DNA of 64,000 nucleotides, taken from assembly GCA_033182465.1 (NCBI GenBank), contig CP137319.1, positions 2,046,001 to 2,110,000 of the forward strand. The letters are read 5' to 3'. This DNA comes from Sanghuangporus weigelae. Taxonomy: Eukaryota; Basidiomycota; Agaricomycetes; Hymenochaetales; Hymenochaetaceae. A program made the position numbers and the translations under genes. The notes under the pieces were generated by a model. It had not been told where the DNA came from. It worked only from the letters and a program-made list of their open reading frames with translations, and made no database searches. Below, one piece after another: positions 12,415 through 24,848 of this stretch; position 1 is the stretch's first letter; every line of letters starts with the position of its first letter.

Positions 12415-14952
12415 TGTAGCGCACACCGCTATTCTAGGCGTCAGCGGTCAAGTATTGTATATACTTCACCAGTGTCTAACACACTGGTGTATCAGCTGCC
12501 CGAGCGACTCCAACAGTCACAAAGGGTATATACAACTTGATTTGATCCTTCCGAGCGCTCCACCATACCTTAGGACATGCCCGAGACTTCGTACATATTT
12601 TGGTTTACACTATTTCACCTTCCTTTGCACATATGTCACATTCCGAGACCCCGAAGACCTGCTAATACTGTGCCATAGGCACCATGCCATATTTCATTGT
12701 CCATACTTTGTCACACTACCACTTGCTGACCTCCGCTTCAGTCATCTAAGTGGATATCGGCACTCTGAGGCCTGGACCCAGACTCCTGAGGGGACCCTAG
12801 CCCTTTTCATCAACGTTTCACACTATTCTGACCTGTTTTGAGGTACCAAACGGTTGCGTACCTTCACCCTAGACGTTCCATGAGGTGCACTCCATTATTT
12901 GGACTTTGCCGAAGTGGCCTCTGAGGTTCGGACTTCCGATCGGAGTTTGCCGATTGGTACATCCACTTGATCACTCCGTCCGGTTTGTTCGCCGATGAAA
13001 CTCCTGTGGGCGTTCTGATACCGGACAGGGAATATAAAGTTCGAGGGGCTGCCCTAGAATACCTTTGAGTGGTCAGCAGAGAGTTACACCTTTGACCAAA
13101 GGCAAGCGGAAATGAAGGGATAAGAGAATATACGAGGGAAAGGTTATATGAGGGCTGAGGAATGCGTGGGAAGCACTTGAGGAAGGGTCCCAAGGATGGA
13201 CTTCTCCCGAGATTGATGGTGGCGGTGCGAAGGCTAAATCGACTCTCTGGCTCAACTGCGAACTCTGGACTAAAGCCAACAAACACAAGGCGCAAGAACT
13301 AATCTAGACTTAAGCTACGCTAGTCGAACCACCAACCTGAACGTGACTAATCAACTGGGCTAACACACTGGGAAGCAACGGCAGCCGATTTCACTTGTAG
13401 TCTAAAGTGTCGGAACACGGCGTAATGATTCAAAACGTGATACGATGGACAAGGGATGATAACTAGGTGGGTCGAAACATGATAAGAGGGACGGAGGGAC
13501 TATATGGTGATGGAAAGGGATGATATGGTGTCCTTTTCTGATGACAGTGGAGAGGGGAAGGTGTTGCGAGACCGAAGGCACGTGGCACGCTAAGTAACGG
13601 GGTTACGAGCGAAACCAGCGAAACAGATCGGAACACACAAGGGGGTTTTGGTACGAGTGATTGGTTTGAGAGGAGTCCTTTACACGAACACGGCGAACTA
13701 TACAAACGTACGAACAGCTCTGCTGCGAAGAGAGATCACCGATCAACTGTACAGAACACGAAATATCATATATTAGACTTTAGAGACGAGAGAGTCTACT
13801 ATGAATAAGTAGAACTCGAAGCTGGGGGACTTGAGACGATCTGAGAACTGCTCAGCTCCAACTAAGCTGTCCCCCCACTACGAGAGTTGTGCTATATTTA
13901 TACTAAACATCCAAGACTGAGCCTCCTTTCGGTCAGAGAACATAAGCCATAAAAAAAGGGAACACATATCACGATCTACAAAGGAGAGGGGCGCATAGGA
14001 ATGGTTAAGGGACACATAAAGCAGAAAGAAACAATACTAAGCATGATCGGAATGAGAGCATATAGAAATAAAAGGGACGCATATAGAAAGGTGAGGGCAC
14101 AAGCGAAACCTTCGGAACTGGGTGTCTTTGAGCAGAATGAGTCGGAACTTGGGGAAAGGACTTGGAAAGGCCTCAGCTAGCTTAACAAGGCAAATCTGCG
14201 ACATTTTGAATGGGAGAGGGACTGTGGATGATGCTGCAGGGTCAAATCTCTTTGTCAGGAGTATGGATCTGAGATCCGGAGACTTGTGATTGACGTATGT
14301 AGGATCGTCGCGTGATTCTTCTGCCATGTCTGATATGATGGCCGATCATGGAACGGTGCACGTGCCATTTAGACTATGGCGTTCTTGCTAAGTCCACTTG
14401 TTCCAGCGAAACCAGTTGAAACCGGGCGAAACCAGTCAGAACACCGCAGAACTGGTCGTAACGACTTTGTACGCTCCCAAGCTTTAGTCTTACTCCTCAC
14501 CGACTTGAGTGCGCCATTTGGAGGACCCTTTCTGGACAGTTTTCATATCGTTTCACAGTTCCTTGCAGTCCATCTGACCCTTATTGCATCAGTTTCACAC
14601 TCCTTGCTATGATTTCATCTTGTTTCACAGTTTCCTGTAGTCCACTAGACTTCTGTCTCGTCGGTTTCATGCTCCTTGTTGTGGTTTTATTGCATTTCAT
14701 CTCATGTCTTGTCATGATCCTCCCCCAGTCCTAGATCAGTTGTTTTGTACATGTTTTGGACCCACATAGTCTATAAAACCTGTCCAGATGTTGTAGTTTT
14801 CAGATAGCGAATACCAGAGATCTGTTCAGCGCACACATCTTTCATTCCGAAGCCTCTCAGACCGTCCTGACCGACTCTGTCATTCATAGAAAGGCGCAGT
14901 ACCCGCCTTGGGTGCCTCATCTTCCTTATCTAGACTAGTCCAGACATCCCGG
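12415..14952 (+). mobile_element. LTR family A, copy A1 (interrupted by a second LTR)
   Basis: The copy starts TGTAGCGCACACCGC at 12,415 and shares about 1.03 kb of sequence with three further copies in this window. A putative TATA signal (tctataaaacc) lies near 14,770. It is interrupted by LTR B1 (12,996-14,499). Its right end directly abuts copy A2. No retroelement coding region accompanies it. Family assignment beyond LTR retrotransposon (Gypsy-like by length) is inference. Confidence 0.75.
12996..14499 (+). mobile_element. solo LTR, family B (copy B1), inserted in A1
   Basis: The element runs from TGAAACTCCTG to TTACTCCTCA (TG...CA), 1,504 bp, flanked by the 4-bp repeat CCGA (12,992-12,995 and 14,500-14,503). 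The unoccupied site is visible in sister copy A2 (GTTCACCGACTTGG near 17,018). A second copy (B2) of almost the same length is at 29,753-31,253. No internal retroelement region is present, so it is a solo LTR. Confidence 0.85.
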
Positions 14953-14960
14953 TGTAGCGC

Positions 14961-16434
14961 TGTAGACTATCAGACCCTCTTAAGCAGCGGCGAAGGCGAC
15001 GGCGCTCGACCACAGAGAGGCGTCGGCGGTGTCAAAGATCGGAGAGGTAAGAAGGGATCCAACTCGTGGCTAGACCTCCTGGACAGCTTGGTGCCGTGGG
15101 GGACAAGTTGACCCGGAAGCACTGCTGCCGATCGGGATGCGCGCTCAGTCGTGGGGAGAGCTCAATCGTAAGGGCTATGGTATGATCCGCGTATAAAGGG
15201 GACGCCGCCGATAATGTACGAGACAAAGCCGCCGACGAGTCAAGATGTCGGCGTCGCGAATAAGCAATAGAGCGACGGCGCTGTCGAGTCCTGCGAGCGG
15301 CGGCGATTACTAGCAGAGCGACGGTACCGCCGATTACCAGGAGAGCGACGGTGTCGCCGATTACCAGGAGAGCGACGGTGTCGCCAATTACTAGGGGAGC
15401 GACGGTGTCGCCGATTACCAGGAGAGCGACGGTGTCGTCGATTGTCAAGAGGGCGATGGCGCTGCCGATTCCCAGGAGAGCGGCGGGGTCGCCGATTACC
15501 AGGAGAGCGACGGTGTCGCCGAGTGTCAAGAGGGTGATGGTGCTGCCGATTCCCAGGACGGGGGATAGCTCTGCCGATCACTTACGCAGTGGCGAGTGAG
15601 CACGTGCCCCTGCTATTCCCTTAAACGGGGGCGGCGTCTTATGTCGGCACACGATCTTCGGCGGAGGCGATAGAGAGCAAAAGGGCTAATAGAGACGAGA
15701 GGAGTGCACTGAGATCTATTCTGAACTACTGCTTCTGAACACTACATACATGAGGTCTATATATACTGGGGAATGCTGGGGAAGAGCGTCACAGAGGCGG
15801 CGACAGTGACGGCGCGTCACAGGCGTGCAATCGGTGCGGACCCGAAGATCGGGGCGCGCCGCGAAGCTGCCAAGACACGGGCGCGCGCTGATCGGGCTGG
15901 CGGTGATTGGCGCGGCGCATCATCATCGGGCGCGCTCGGATCGCTAAGTGGTCGCACCACACGAATATGAAATGTCAGGGGAGGCAATAATACTAAAAGG
16001 GGAATACGCGAGTGGCCGCCACGTCCGACAATCGGACTCGGCGCACGAAGCAGCATAGTATGAACATGAAACGTGGTACCTGGGACCTTGTAAAACCACT
16101 ACCCGACGTCGGATAAGCCAATCAACAGGAGCCGACGAATATTCCATCGGCTATACGGTTCGATATCCTTCCGCCGCCGTAGCCGATACATCCGTTGCAA
16201 CGTTCCAGGCGCCCGTGTATCAGAAAGTGCGGCTGGCCAAGCATACTCGGTTTGGGAAGTCTTCGAAGGACGGGAGGCGGCGGACGTATTGGTTGAGCCG
16301 CGAATCAAGGAGCGGCGGTTTGGAAGGTCTTAAGGAGCGGCGGAGGTGTAGCGGTCGCCGCACGATGGTATACTGTACGGAGTACTGAGGGGCCTGTACC
16401 GACGTACCGGTACAGGCAAGTGCGGCGCACTACA
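14961..16434 (-). mobile_element. solo LTR, family D (copy D1), inserted at the tip of A2
   Basis: Read on the minus strand it runs from TGTAGTGCGCCGC to AGTCTACA, 1,474 bp, with a 4-bp TSD GCGC on both sides (14,957-14,960 and 16,435-16,438). A second copy (D2) at 34,354-35,693 is shorter, largely because of a minisatellite at 15,300-15,560. No internal coding region is present. Confidence 0.85.
15300..15560. repeat. 27-bp minisatellite inside LTR D1
   Basis: About nine tandem units with consensus beginning GAGCGACGGTGTCGCCGATT, degenerating toward the right. LTR D2 (near 35,255-35,350) has only three or four units. The difference in unit number accounts for most of the length difference between the two LTRs. 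Confidence 0.8.
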
Positions 16435-17321
16435 GCGCACACCGCTATTCTGGGCATCAGCGGTCGAGTATTGTACATACTTCACTAGTGTCCAACACAC
16501 CAGTGTATCAGCTGCCTAAGTGACTCCAACAGCCATAAAGGGTATATATGACTCGATTTGATCCTTCCAAGTGCTCCGCCATACCTTAGGACATGCCCGA
16601 GACTTCATACATATCTTGGCTCACCCCATTTCACCTTCCATTGCACATATGTCACATTCCGAGACCCCGAAGACCCGCATATACTGCGCGATAAGCGCCA
16701 TGCCATATTTCGTTGTCTATACTTTGTCACACTACCACTCGCTGACCTCTGCCTCAGCCACCCGAGCGGATATCAGCACTCCGAAGCCTGGGCCCAGACT
16801 CCTGAAGGGACCCTAGGCCTTTTCATCAGCATTTCACACTGCCAGGGACTGTTCCGACCTGTTTCGAGGTACCCAACGGTCGCGTACCTTCATCCTAGAT
16901 GTTCCATGAGGTGCGCTCCATTGTTCGGGCTTTGCCGAAGTGGCCTCTGAGGTTCGGACTTCTGATCGGGGTTCGCCGATTGGTACATCCGTTCGATCAC
17001 TCCGTCCGGTTTGTTCACCGACTTGGGTGTGCAGTTCGGAGGGCCCTTCCTGGACAGTTTTCATGTTGTTTCACAGTTCCTTGCAGTCTGTCTGACCCTT
17101 ATCACGTCAGTTTCACACTCCTTGCTATGATTTCATCCTGTTTCACAGTTTCCTGTAGTCCACTAGACTTCTGTCTCATCGGTTTCGTGCTCCTTGTTGT
17201 GGTTTTATTACGTTTCACCTCATGTTCCTACCCCAGTCCCAGATCAGTTGTTTTGTACATGTTTTGGACCCCCATAATCTATAAAACCCGTCCAGATGTC
17301 GTAGTTTTCAGATAGCGAATA

Positions 17322-17944
17322 AGGTAGGGAAAGTATAAACTCGACTAGCTGTCACATGTGACTGATGACCCTGAAAGTCCCTGATTTAGCCTAATTAGGA
17401 AGGACCCTAGCGGCAAAAATCTCGAGGTCAGATATCCCGGTACTTGTTGAACACCAAAATATCATAGCATTTGTCTATCAATGTGTCTTAATGTATGATA
17501 GAATGCTTTTTATGATGTATAAGCAAGTCTATGCTGAGTTCCAAGCACCATAAGAAATGACTCTTACTAATAATGGTTAACTAAGCATAAAATTACTATA
17601 TATAGGCAGTATTAGTCACTCGGAGTTTTCCGGGACGCGGCAAAAGTCCAGAGGTCAAAATTTCAAAAATTTCTGAAACTTCGCCAGGATGGTGGAAAAT
17701 GAATCCTGAGCCATTTGGTACAAAAAAATTTGTTTCCTTAATTGGTCGGCCAAATCTTAGTATTTTTGAAATTTAAAAACATATATCTGTAGATATCTAC
17801 AATCCAAAGACATGTATGCAGGACAAATGTATGCTTCTGAGGTGTGGGAGGCAGAATTAAAGAGTTGTGTTGTTGTGCCAAATGAGGAAGGTCAGGGTCG
17901 TGTGACATGCGTCACAGCTAGTCGAGTTTATACTTTCCCTACCT
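17322..17944. mobile_element. Tc1/mariner-type MITE with 31-bp perfect TIRs and TA TSD
   Basis: Both ends read AGGTAGGGAAAGTATAAACT and continue identically to 31 bp, followed by a further imperfect match. TA flanks each side (17,320-17,321 and 17,945-17,946). Sister copy A1 shows the empty site (gcgaataccag near 14,810), so the insertion is exact. The 623-bp interior is AT-rich and noncoding. TA target and TIRs point to the Tc1/mariner superfamily; no matching transposase for these ends is seen in the window. Confidence 0.92.
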
Positions 17945-18190
17945 TACCAGAGATCTGTTCAGTGCACGCATCTTCTGTTCCGAAGACTCTCAGACCATCC
18001 CGACCAACTCTGTCATTCATAGAAAGGTGCAGTACCTGCCTTGGGTGTCTTGTCTTCTTTGTCTAGACTAGTCTGGACGTCCCGGGGGTGACTCGGATAC
18101 TCTCAGCTTGTCTTCTTTCTTCGTTGACTCATCTCCAAGGTGATCAAGTCGCCGAAGTATTCACTCGGTTCACCGCAGCACGTCCGGATT

Positions 18191-19335
18191 GGTCTCCCTA
18201 GACAACCATTGAGTATCACATCTTGCCTACATGTATTCATTCCCCCTTTTCTCCCCTTTTTAGATTGTTCACACTGACCGTTCCGACTGGAGGTATCCTG
18301 AATATCCACAGTTCCCACAGAGTAGGCCGAAGTCTCGGTCCATCTCAGAGGAGTCTTCTGGATCACCCTTCTTTGTTTGGTTTCCCCCAATTTGTTCTCG
18401 CTCGCTCCCTATAGGATCGCACCTACAGATCTAGTCCGATCGTCCACCCACCTTATCGATCATACACCGGTAAGGACTTCATGGAGGGGAGCATTGTGAT
18501 ATTTGCATTTGAGAGTTTTTCTCAGATTGATTTTGCCATGTCGGCGGCAGTGGGTAGTCGTAAGGATCGTTCTTTGATGGTTAGCCTGTCTTTGTTCTTG
18601 AAAGCTCCCTCGCCATGGGCTCCAGATGTATGATCGATAGGGTGGGTGGATGATCGGACTAGGTCTATAGGTGTGATCCTAGCCAGCTAGGGTGTTCGAT
18701 CCTATAGGGAGTGAGCAAGAACAAATTGGGGGTACCAAACAAGGAAGGGTGATCTGGAAGACTCCCCTAAGATAGACCGAGACTCTGGCCTACTCTGTGG
18801 GAACTGTGGTCAGTCAGAATATCTCCGGCCAGAACTGTCGGGGTGAACTGTCGGAAGGGTGGGATGTGAGTGAGCATCTAGGTCTGTACTCCTATGACCG
18901 AGCAACGGAAATCTATCTAAAAAGGGGAGAAGGGGGGGGAGCAAATACATGTAGGCAAGATGTGATACTCAATGATCATCTAGGCAGATCAATCCGGACA
19001 TGCTGCGGTGAACTGATGTATGATCGATATTGTGGGTGGACGATCGGACTAGGTCTGTAGGTGCGATCCTAGCAGGCTAGGACATTTGATCCTATAGGGA
19101 GCAAGCGAGAACAAATCGGGGAAACCAAACAAGGAAGGGTGATCCGGAAGACTCCCCTGAGATAGACCAAGGTTCCGGCCTACTTTGTGGGAACTGTGGT
19201 TAGTCGGAATGGCTCCAGCTGGAATGGTTGGGGTGAACTATCTGAAAGGGCGGAAAAAGGACGGGTGAGCGAATACACGTAGGCAAGATGTGATACTCAA
19301 TGGTTGTCTAGGGAGACCAATCTGGATGTGCTACG
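18191..19335. repeat. head-to-head leader segments of LTR family A
   Basis: Sequence downstream of A2 (from ~18,190, e.g. ggtctccctagac) reappears in reverse from ~19,330 down to ~18,650, upstream of A3. The shared parts include the phrases ...ccctataggatcg... and gatcgatcatac. A non-repeated piece of about 150 bp lies near 18,490-18,640. This forms the centre of a large palindromic arrangement of A copies. Confidence 0.7.
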
Positions 19336-20449
19336 GTAAACCGAGTGAATACTTCAGTAACTTGATCACCTCGGAGATGAGTTGACGGAGAAAGAAGACA
19401 AGCTGAGTGTATCTGAGTCACTCCCGTGACATCTGGACTAGTCTAGACAAGGAAGGTGAGATACCCAAAGTGGGTACTTTGACTTTCTATGAATGACAGA
19501 GTTGGTCGGGACGGGCTGAGAGGCTTCGGAATGAAAGATGTGTGCACTGAACAGATCTCTGGTATTTGCTATCTGAAAACTACAACATCTAGGCAGGTTT
19601 TATAGACTATGGGGGTCCAAAACATGTACAAAACAACTGATCTGGGACTGGGGGAGGATCGTGACAAGACGTGAGGTAAAACGTAATGAAACCACAACAA
19701 GGAGTGTGAAACTGACAAGACAGAAGTCTAGTGGACTACAGGAAACTGTGAAACAAGATGAAATCATAGCAAGGAGTGTGAAACTGACGCGATAAGGGTC
19801 AGACAGACTGCAAGGAACTGTGAAACAACATGAAAACTGTCCAGGAAGAGTCTTCCGAACCACGCACTCAAGTCGGCGAACAAACCGGACAGAGTGACCA
19901 AACGGATGTACCAATCAGCGAACTCCGATCGGAAATCCGAACCTCGGAGACCACTTTGGCAAGGTCTGAACAATGGAGCGCACCTCGTGGAACGTCTAGA
20001 ATGTAGGTACGCGACTGTTGGGTACCTCAAAACAGGTCGGAATGGTCCCTGGCAGTGTGAAATGCTGATGAAAAGGCCTAGGGTCCCTTTAGGAGTCTGG
20101 GTCCAGACCTCAGAGTGCCGATATCTGCTCGGATGACTGAGGCGGAGGTCGGCCAGTGGTAGTGTGACAAAGTATGGACAATGAAATATGGCGCAGTATT
20201 AGCGGGTCTTCGGGGTCTCGGAATGTGACATATGTGCAAAGGAAGGTGAAATGGGGTGAGCCAAGATATGTATGAAGTCTCGGGCGTGTCCTAAGGTATG
20301 GTGGAGTGCTCGGAAGAATCAAATCGAGTCGTATATACCCTTTGTGACTGTTGGAGTCGCTTGGGAAGCTGATACACCAGTGTGTTGGACACTGGTGAAG
20401 TATGTACAATACTCAACCGCTGACACCCAGAATAGCAGTGTGTGCTACA
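19336..20449 (-). mobile_element. LTR family A, copy A3
   Basis: On the minus strand it begins TGTAGCACACACTGC at 20,449 and continues about 1.1 kb to ~19,336 without interruption. It is the least interrupted copy in the window and its TATA-like signal lies near 19,605. Its 5' tip directly abuts copy A4. Confidence 0.7.
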
Positions 20450-23054
20450 CCGAGTGAATACTTCAGCGACTTGATCACCTCGAAGACGAGTCGATGAAGA
20501 AAGAAGACAAGCTGAGAGTATCCGAGTCACTCCCAGGACATCTGGACTAGTCTAGCCAAAGAAGACGTGACACCCAAAGTGGGTACTACAACTTTCTATG
20601 AATGACAGAGTCGGTCAGGATGGTCTGAGAGGCTTCGGAATGAAAGATGAACTACAACATCTGAGCAGGTTTTATAGACTATGTGGGTCCAAAACATGTA
20701 CAAAATGACTGATCTAGGACTGGGGGAGGATCGTGACAAGACGTGAGATGAAACACAATAAAACCATAACAAGGAGCGTGAAACCGATGATACAGAAGTC
20801 TAGTGGACTACAGGAAATTGTGAAACAAGATGAACCCATAGCAAGGAGTGTGAAACTGATCCAATAAGGGTCAGACGGACTGCAAGGAACTGTGAAACAA
20901 CATAAAAACTGTCCAGGAAGGGTCCTCCGAACAGCGCATTCAAGTCCGTGAACAAACCAGACAAAGTAGTTGTTAGGGAGTAGGCCCGAGGTTACACCGG
21001 TTTGATCCTTTTGCCTAAGCAGCGGTGTGTTGTGCAGAGGTGATCTTATCTACCCACGTCTGGCTATACCATGTGGTCCCTTACTAGCCTTCCTAGTCGC
21101 GGTCCGAGTAATGGATGCTTTCAGATACGAGGTGATAGTAAAGCAGATTGGGATTTCCAAGAGGCATGATAGTACAAAGCACACAGTAATAGTCTGGTAA
21201 GGACTTTACACCAGTGTGTTAAGAGGATCGAAAGATAGGAACATGAGGGCCTAATCCTACAGCTATTTATGCTCCCAGATATTCTATTTTCCATCCTATT
21301 TCTTACTCATCCTGTCTCCACTTTACTCCACTTTTCTCCACCATTACATCTGTTCCTTTGTCATCCTGCTGCGCTTCGCTCCACTTTTGCTCCAATTTTT
21401 GTAAGGTTGTCTTCACTATGACAGAATTCTGTGGAGTTGCTGACTGAGACAATAGAGGTGGTGCTTTGATATGGAATGCTCCACTGTCAGTACTCCATCA
21501 CGATGTCATTGCTGTCATTGAGTGGCATCTTTGCTCTTGGAGCAATGTAGGCTGCTCGGTATGTGATTCTTTGGAATTCATCTCAGGGTCCAGCGAGGGT
21601 AAGCATAACTTGCACGTCAGTGTTAAGGTGTCAGGTCGGTGTCGAGTATGGTCCAAGGCATATCATAAACTGCATCAGCTCTGCTGGCGGGTTCTGCTGG
21701 GTTCTGGTGACTAGCCATGCTTTGCCTTCATATCGTATGTCTTGAATGTAATGCCATATCCTTCGTTGTATAAGGAGTTGTAACTGCTTGGTCTCCAGAT
21801 TCGCATCTCTCGGTAAATAAAGGTTTGCCTGTATCGTAGATGCTGGACATGGTGTGTGCAACTCTGGTCTATACCATCCAATCATTCTCTAGGTTATCGG
21901 GTTCGCAGTTCAAGGGGTTCGAGTTGTGATTGTGAGTTCCTCTCGTTTCTTGGGTATTACTGGGTTTGGTGGATTGGAATGCATTGTATCTTGAAGATGT
22001 CACTCGGTTTTGATGTGACAGTCACATGTGCCCACTGTTGCCATGCATACTATGTAGTATACTTCATAAAGGACTATGTAAACTCGTGTACAGACTTGAC
22101 AGTGCTGAAATGCCAGTGATGTCTCCATAAACCTTATTAGCCTTTAGTCTTTTAGCGTTTAGGCTTTAGTAGTTGTGCTTCTGAACTTCTAAGAAGTTTG
22201 ATCGCTTCTTTTGATCGAGGTCGCTCTGGTTGCTTAGTCGGCGGCGTTAGAGTGGTAGTCCACAGTAATAGGTGGTCGGCAGTGTTAGCTGTTAGCGGGA
22301 TTATGTATCCGCTTCAGTGCTTCTAGCGCTCGGGTGGTAATGGGTTACTGTTGCCTAGGCCGCTCGATTGCTTGGGCCTGTGATAGCTGGCTTGGTTACT
22401 GGTTGTGTTTGGAAAGCCGATTGTGTGGATCTGCTGATCGCGTCGATCCTGATGCGAGATTTTGAGCAGATCCTTTCAGTAGTCAAGTGGATATACCAAT
22501 CAGCGAACTCCAATCGGAAGTCCGAACCTCGGAGGCCACTTCAGTAATGTCCAAACAACGGGGCGCACCTCATGGAATGTCTAGGGTGAAGGTACGTAAC
22601 CATTTGGTACCTCAAAACAGATCAGAACGGTCCCTGGTGGTGTGAAACGTTGATGAAAAGGGCTAGGGTCCCCTCAGGAGTCTGGGTCCAGGCCTCGGAG
22701 TGCCAATATCCGCTCAGATGACTAAAGTGGTGATTGGAAAGTAGAGTGATAGTGTGACAAAGTATAGACAACAAAATATGGTGTGATGCCTATGGCGCGG
22801 TATTAGCAGGTCTTCGGGGTCTTGGAAGGTGACATATGTGCAAAGGAAGGTAAAATGGTATGAACCAAAATATGTACAAAGTCTCAGACACGTCCTAAGG
22901 TATGGCAGAGTGCTTGGAAGAATTGAATCGAGTCGTATATACCCTTTGTGACTGTTGGAGTCGCTCAGGCAGTTGATACACCAGTGTGTTGGACACTGGT
23001 GAAGTATGTACAATACTCGACTGCTGACGCCTAGAATAGCGGTGTGTGCTACAC
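20450..23054 (-). mobile_element. LTR family A, copy A4 (interrupted by element F)
   Basis: Begins TGTAGCACACACCGC on the minus strand at 23,054, is interrupted at 20,971-22,478 by element F, and ends where A3 begins. It mirrors the A1-A2 arrangement on the other side of the palindrome centre. Confidence 0.7.
20971..22478. mobile_element. LTR-like insertion F in A4, 5-bp TSD
   Basis: TGTTAGGGAGTAGG...GATCCTTTCA, 1,508 bp, with TG/CA ends and the direct repeat GTAGT at 20,966-20,970 and 22,479-22,483. No retroelement coding frame is visible inside, so it is a solo LTR or a short non-autonomous element. Copia versus Gypsy cannot be decided. Confidence 0.75.
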
Positions 23055-23292
23055 CACATCCAAAGTGTATATAAGTAGCTAGATTGACTCCTTCATTTCC
23101 TTGTCTTTCTACTCTACTTACCTTCACTACAACATAGGTATCTACTCTTGTACTCTAGTACTACTGAATATTCTACTTACCTTCACTACGACATAATAGC
23201 ATGCGTTTAGCCCGGCAACTCATGTTTAGCCTGTTGTTTGTTGTTGTGTTGGCCGCCTTGAGATCGACGTCTGTTAGTCTCTCCGCCTAACA
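23055..23292 (+). mobile_element. partial LTR, Copia-like
   Basis: The stretch ends in TCTCCGCCTAACA and contains a tandemly repeated phrase (tctacttaccttcactac, near 23,110 and 23,170) common in LTR 3' parts. Its 5' part is missing where copy A4 begins. The terminus mirrors the TGTTAGG start seen in other LTRs. Confidence 0.4.
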
Positions 23293-24843
23293 GTGCTATT
23301 TAACTCATAAAGGTGCACTCTGCAAAGCACCTTTAGCAAAATAAAGTACTTTATGTTGTAACTAAGAAACAAATCTTAATTTTGGTCAAAAATTGGTCAA
23401 GCACGAGGTGAATTACTCGAGAATTTTGGTATATCTTAGGTGATATGCAATCTCAAGTCAATTTTTTTTGACCATTTTGAAGATTATTATACTATCTATC
23501 ATCTGAAAGCTTAAAATTATGAGTTGTGTAGCAAAGTGGCTTTACATTAAAGAAGTTGGGCAGGAAGATGTATGTAGAAAAAGCCAAACACGTGATCTAT
23601 GTAGGTGCTGTCGCAAGTACAGAGGGTAATAAATGCATTGAAAATGTTTGAAAAAATCATATCTCCCTCAATACACAGTATTTTTTTGAAATTGAAAGTG
23701 GATTCTGTAGCCTAACATCTCGGGAGTAAGCCTAGTCTCGATCTGGGAGGAATAAATTCAAATTGGCGTAATGAAAGAAGCTGGTAACTTAGAGTCCATG
23801 AGGGCTGCTAAAAGTAGTAATTATTCCATCTCCGCCTAAAAAAAGTATTGCGCAGCGATGTTGGACCTTGCCGGTCCCCACTGTAAGTGGTGACTGGCAT
23901 GGCCTATGTAAACTGCATGATGACTTTTCCTCAAGCGGAATCTAAATACTTACTAAATATAGTAAGTCGCATCGATCTTTGTGTCTTACTTTTCACTCAA
24001 CATGCAAAACTCAAGCCTCTATGCTCACAGAGTCAGAACAACAACATCAATTGATTGAATATGTTGTATATTTCATAAATGAACTACCTAAATGAAAATT
24101 CTGCATTAGGCTGATTGTTGAGGAAGTTTATTAGCTAAAAACTCCTGACTGTATAAACATTCATACATTTGCTGGCATACAGCTCCCTTAATTCTCTATC
24201 AAATGCTATAATATCAAGCAGAATAACAGATTGGTGTATAATGTCATGTTTTCTGCTTTTTCATTGCATGGAGCAGTGAGTCTAAAGTTAGTAAATGTAG
24301 GTAAAATTCTGCACCAAGAACAGTGTCAGAAAAATCAAATACTGCAAGAAAGTTATTTATTTGTGTACTTAAAGGTTATAGAGGTCCTACTGTAAGTATT
24401 CTAGTCAATTTTCAGTTGAATATTAGTGTTGAGTTAATGGAATAGATATTCTCTAGTATTTTGGGTCACATTTCTAAGTCACGTGATCTCAAAATTCCTT
24501 CGGAGCTCATTTCTATGTACATGCTCCTTCCCCTGTAAACACTCAAAATCTTCCCTTCTAAGACAATAAATGGCATAAACATGCAAAAATGATTGCAGTA
24601 TCTGAAAACTTAAAGTAGTGAGCACATAATCAGCTAGTTACAGCAGCTTTAGTAGCATATATGCATGCTGGCTCCATGAATACATGAGCTTCTACCAGAT
24701 ATCTTTCACATACCATACATTTATATGATTTTAAACATTCCTGTCAAAAAACATTTTGAAAAAGTTTCCCTGTTACTGAGATATACACAAAAAATGCCTG
24801 TTTCTCAATGGATTTCTGACAATTTTTATTTATTTTCTGACAA
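23293..24843. other. AT-rich gene-free stretch
   Basis: About 1.55 kb without a supported gene. A short hairpin (aaggtgc...gcacctt) lies near 23,309-23,332 and cacgtgat occurs several times. It forms the immediate left flank of the 17-kb TIR element and ends in the TSD TAATG (24,844-24,848). Confidence 0.5.
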
Positions 24844-24848
24844 TAATG

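Larger units (their letters stand above)
14953..18190 (+). mobile_element. LTR family A, copy A2 (interrupted by LTR D1 and a MITE)
   Basis: Starts TGTAGCGC at 14,953. LTR D1 interrupts it eight bases in, and it resumes at 16,435. It is interrupted again by the TA-flanked MITE at 17,322-17,944. The uninterrupted sequence is about 1.1 kb. To its right a leader-like segment continues to ~18,640 and meets a reversed copy of itself. The right boundary is approximate. Confidence 0.7.

Noticed and set aside
15032-15529. Repeat-rich 165-residue frame of the ALLVIGDTV type
   Set aside because: It is a translation of the 27-bp minisatellite in LTR D1, with no start context or neighbours that support a gene.
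18531-18640. Short frame starting MSAAVGSRKDRS at the centre of the LTR A palindrome
   Set aside because: Too short and unsupported to call a retroelement gene; left as part of the leader segment.
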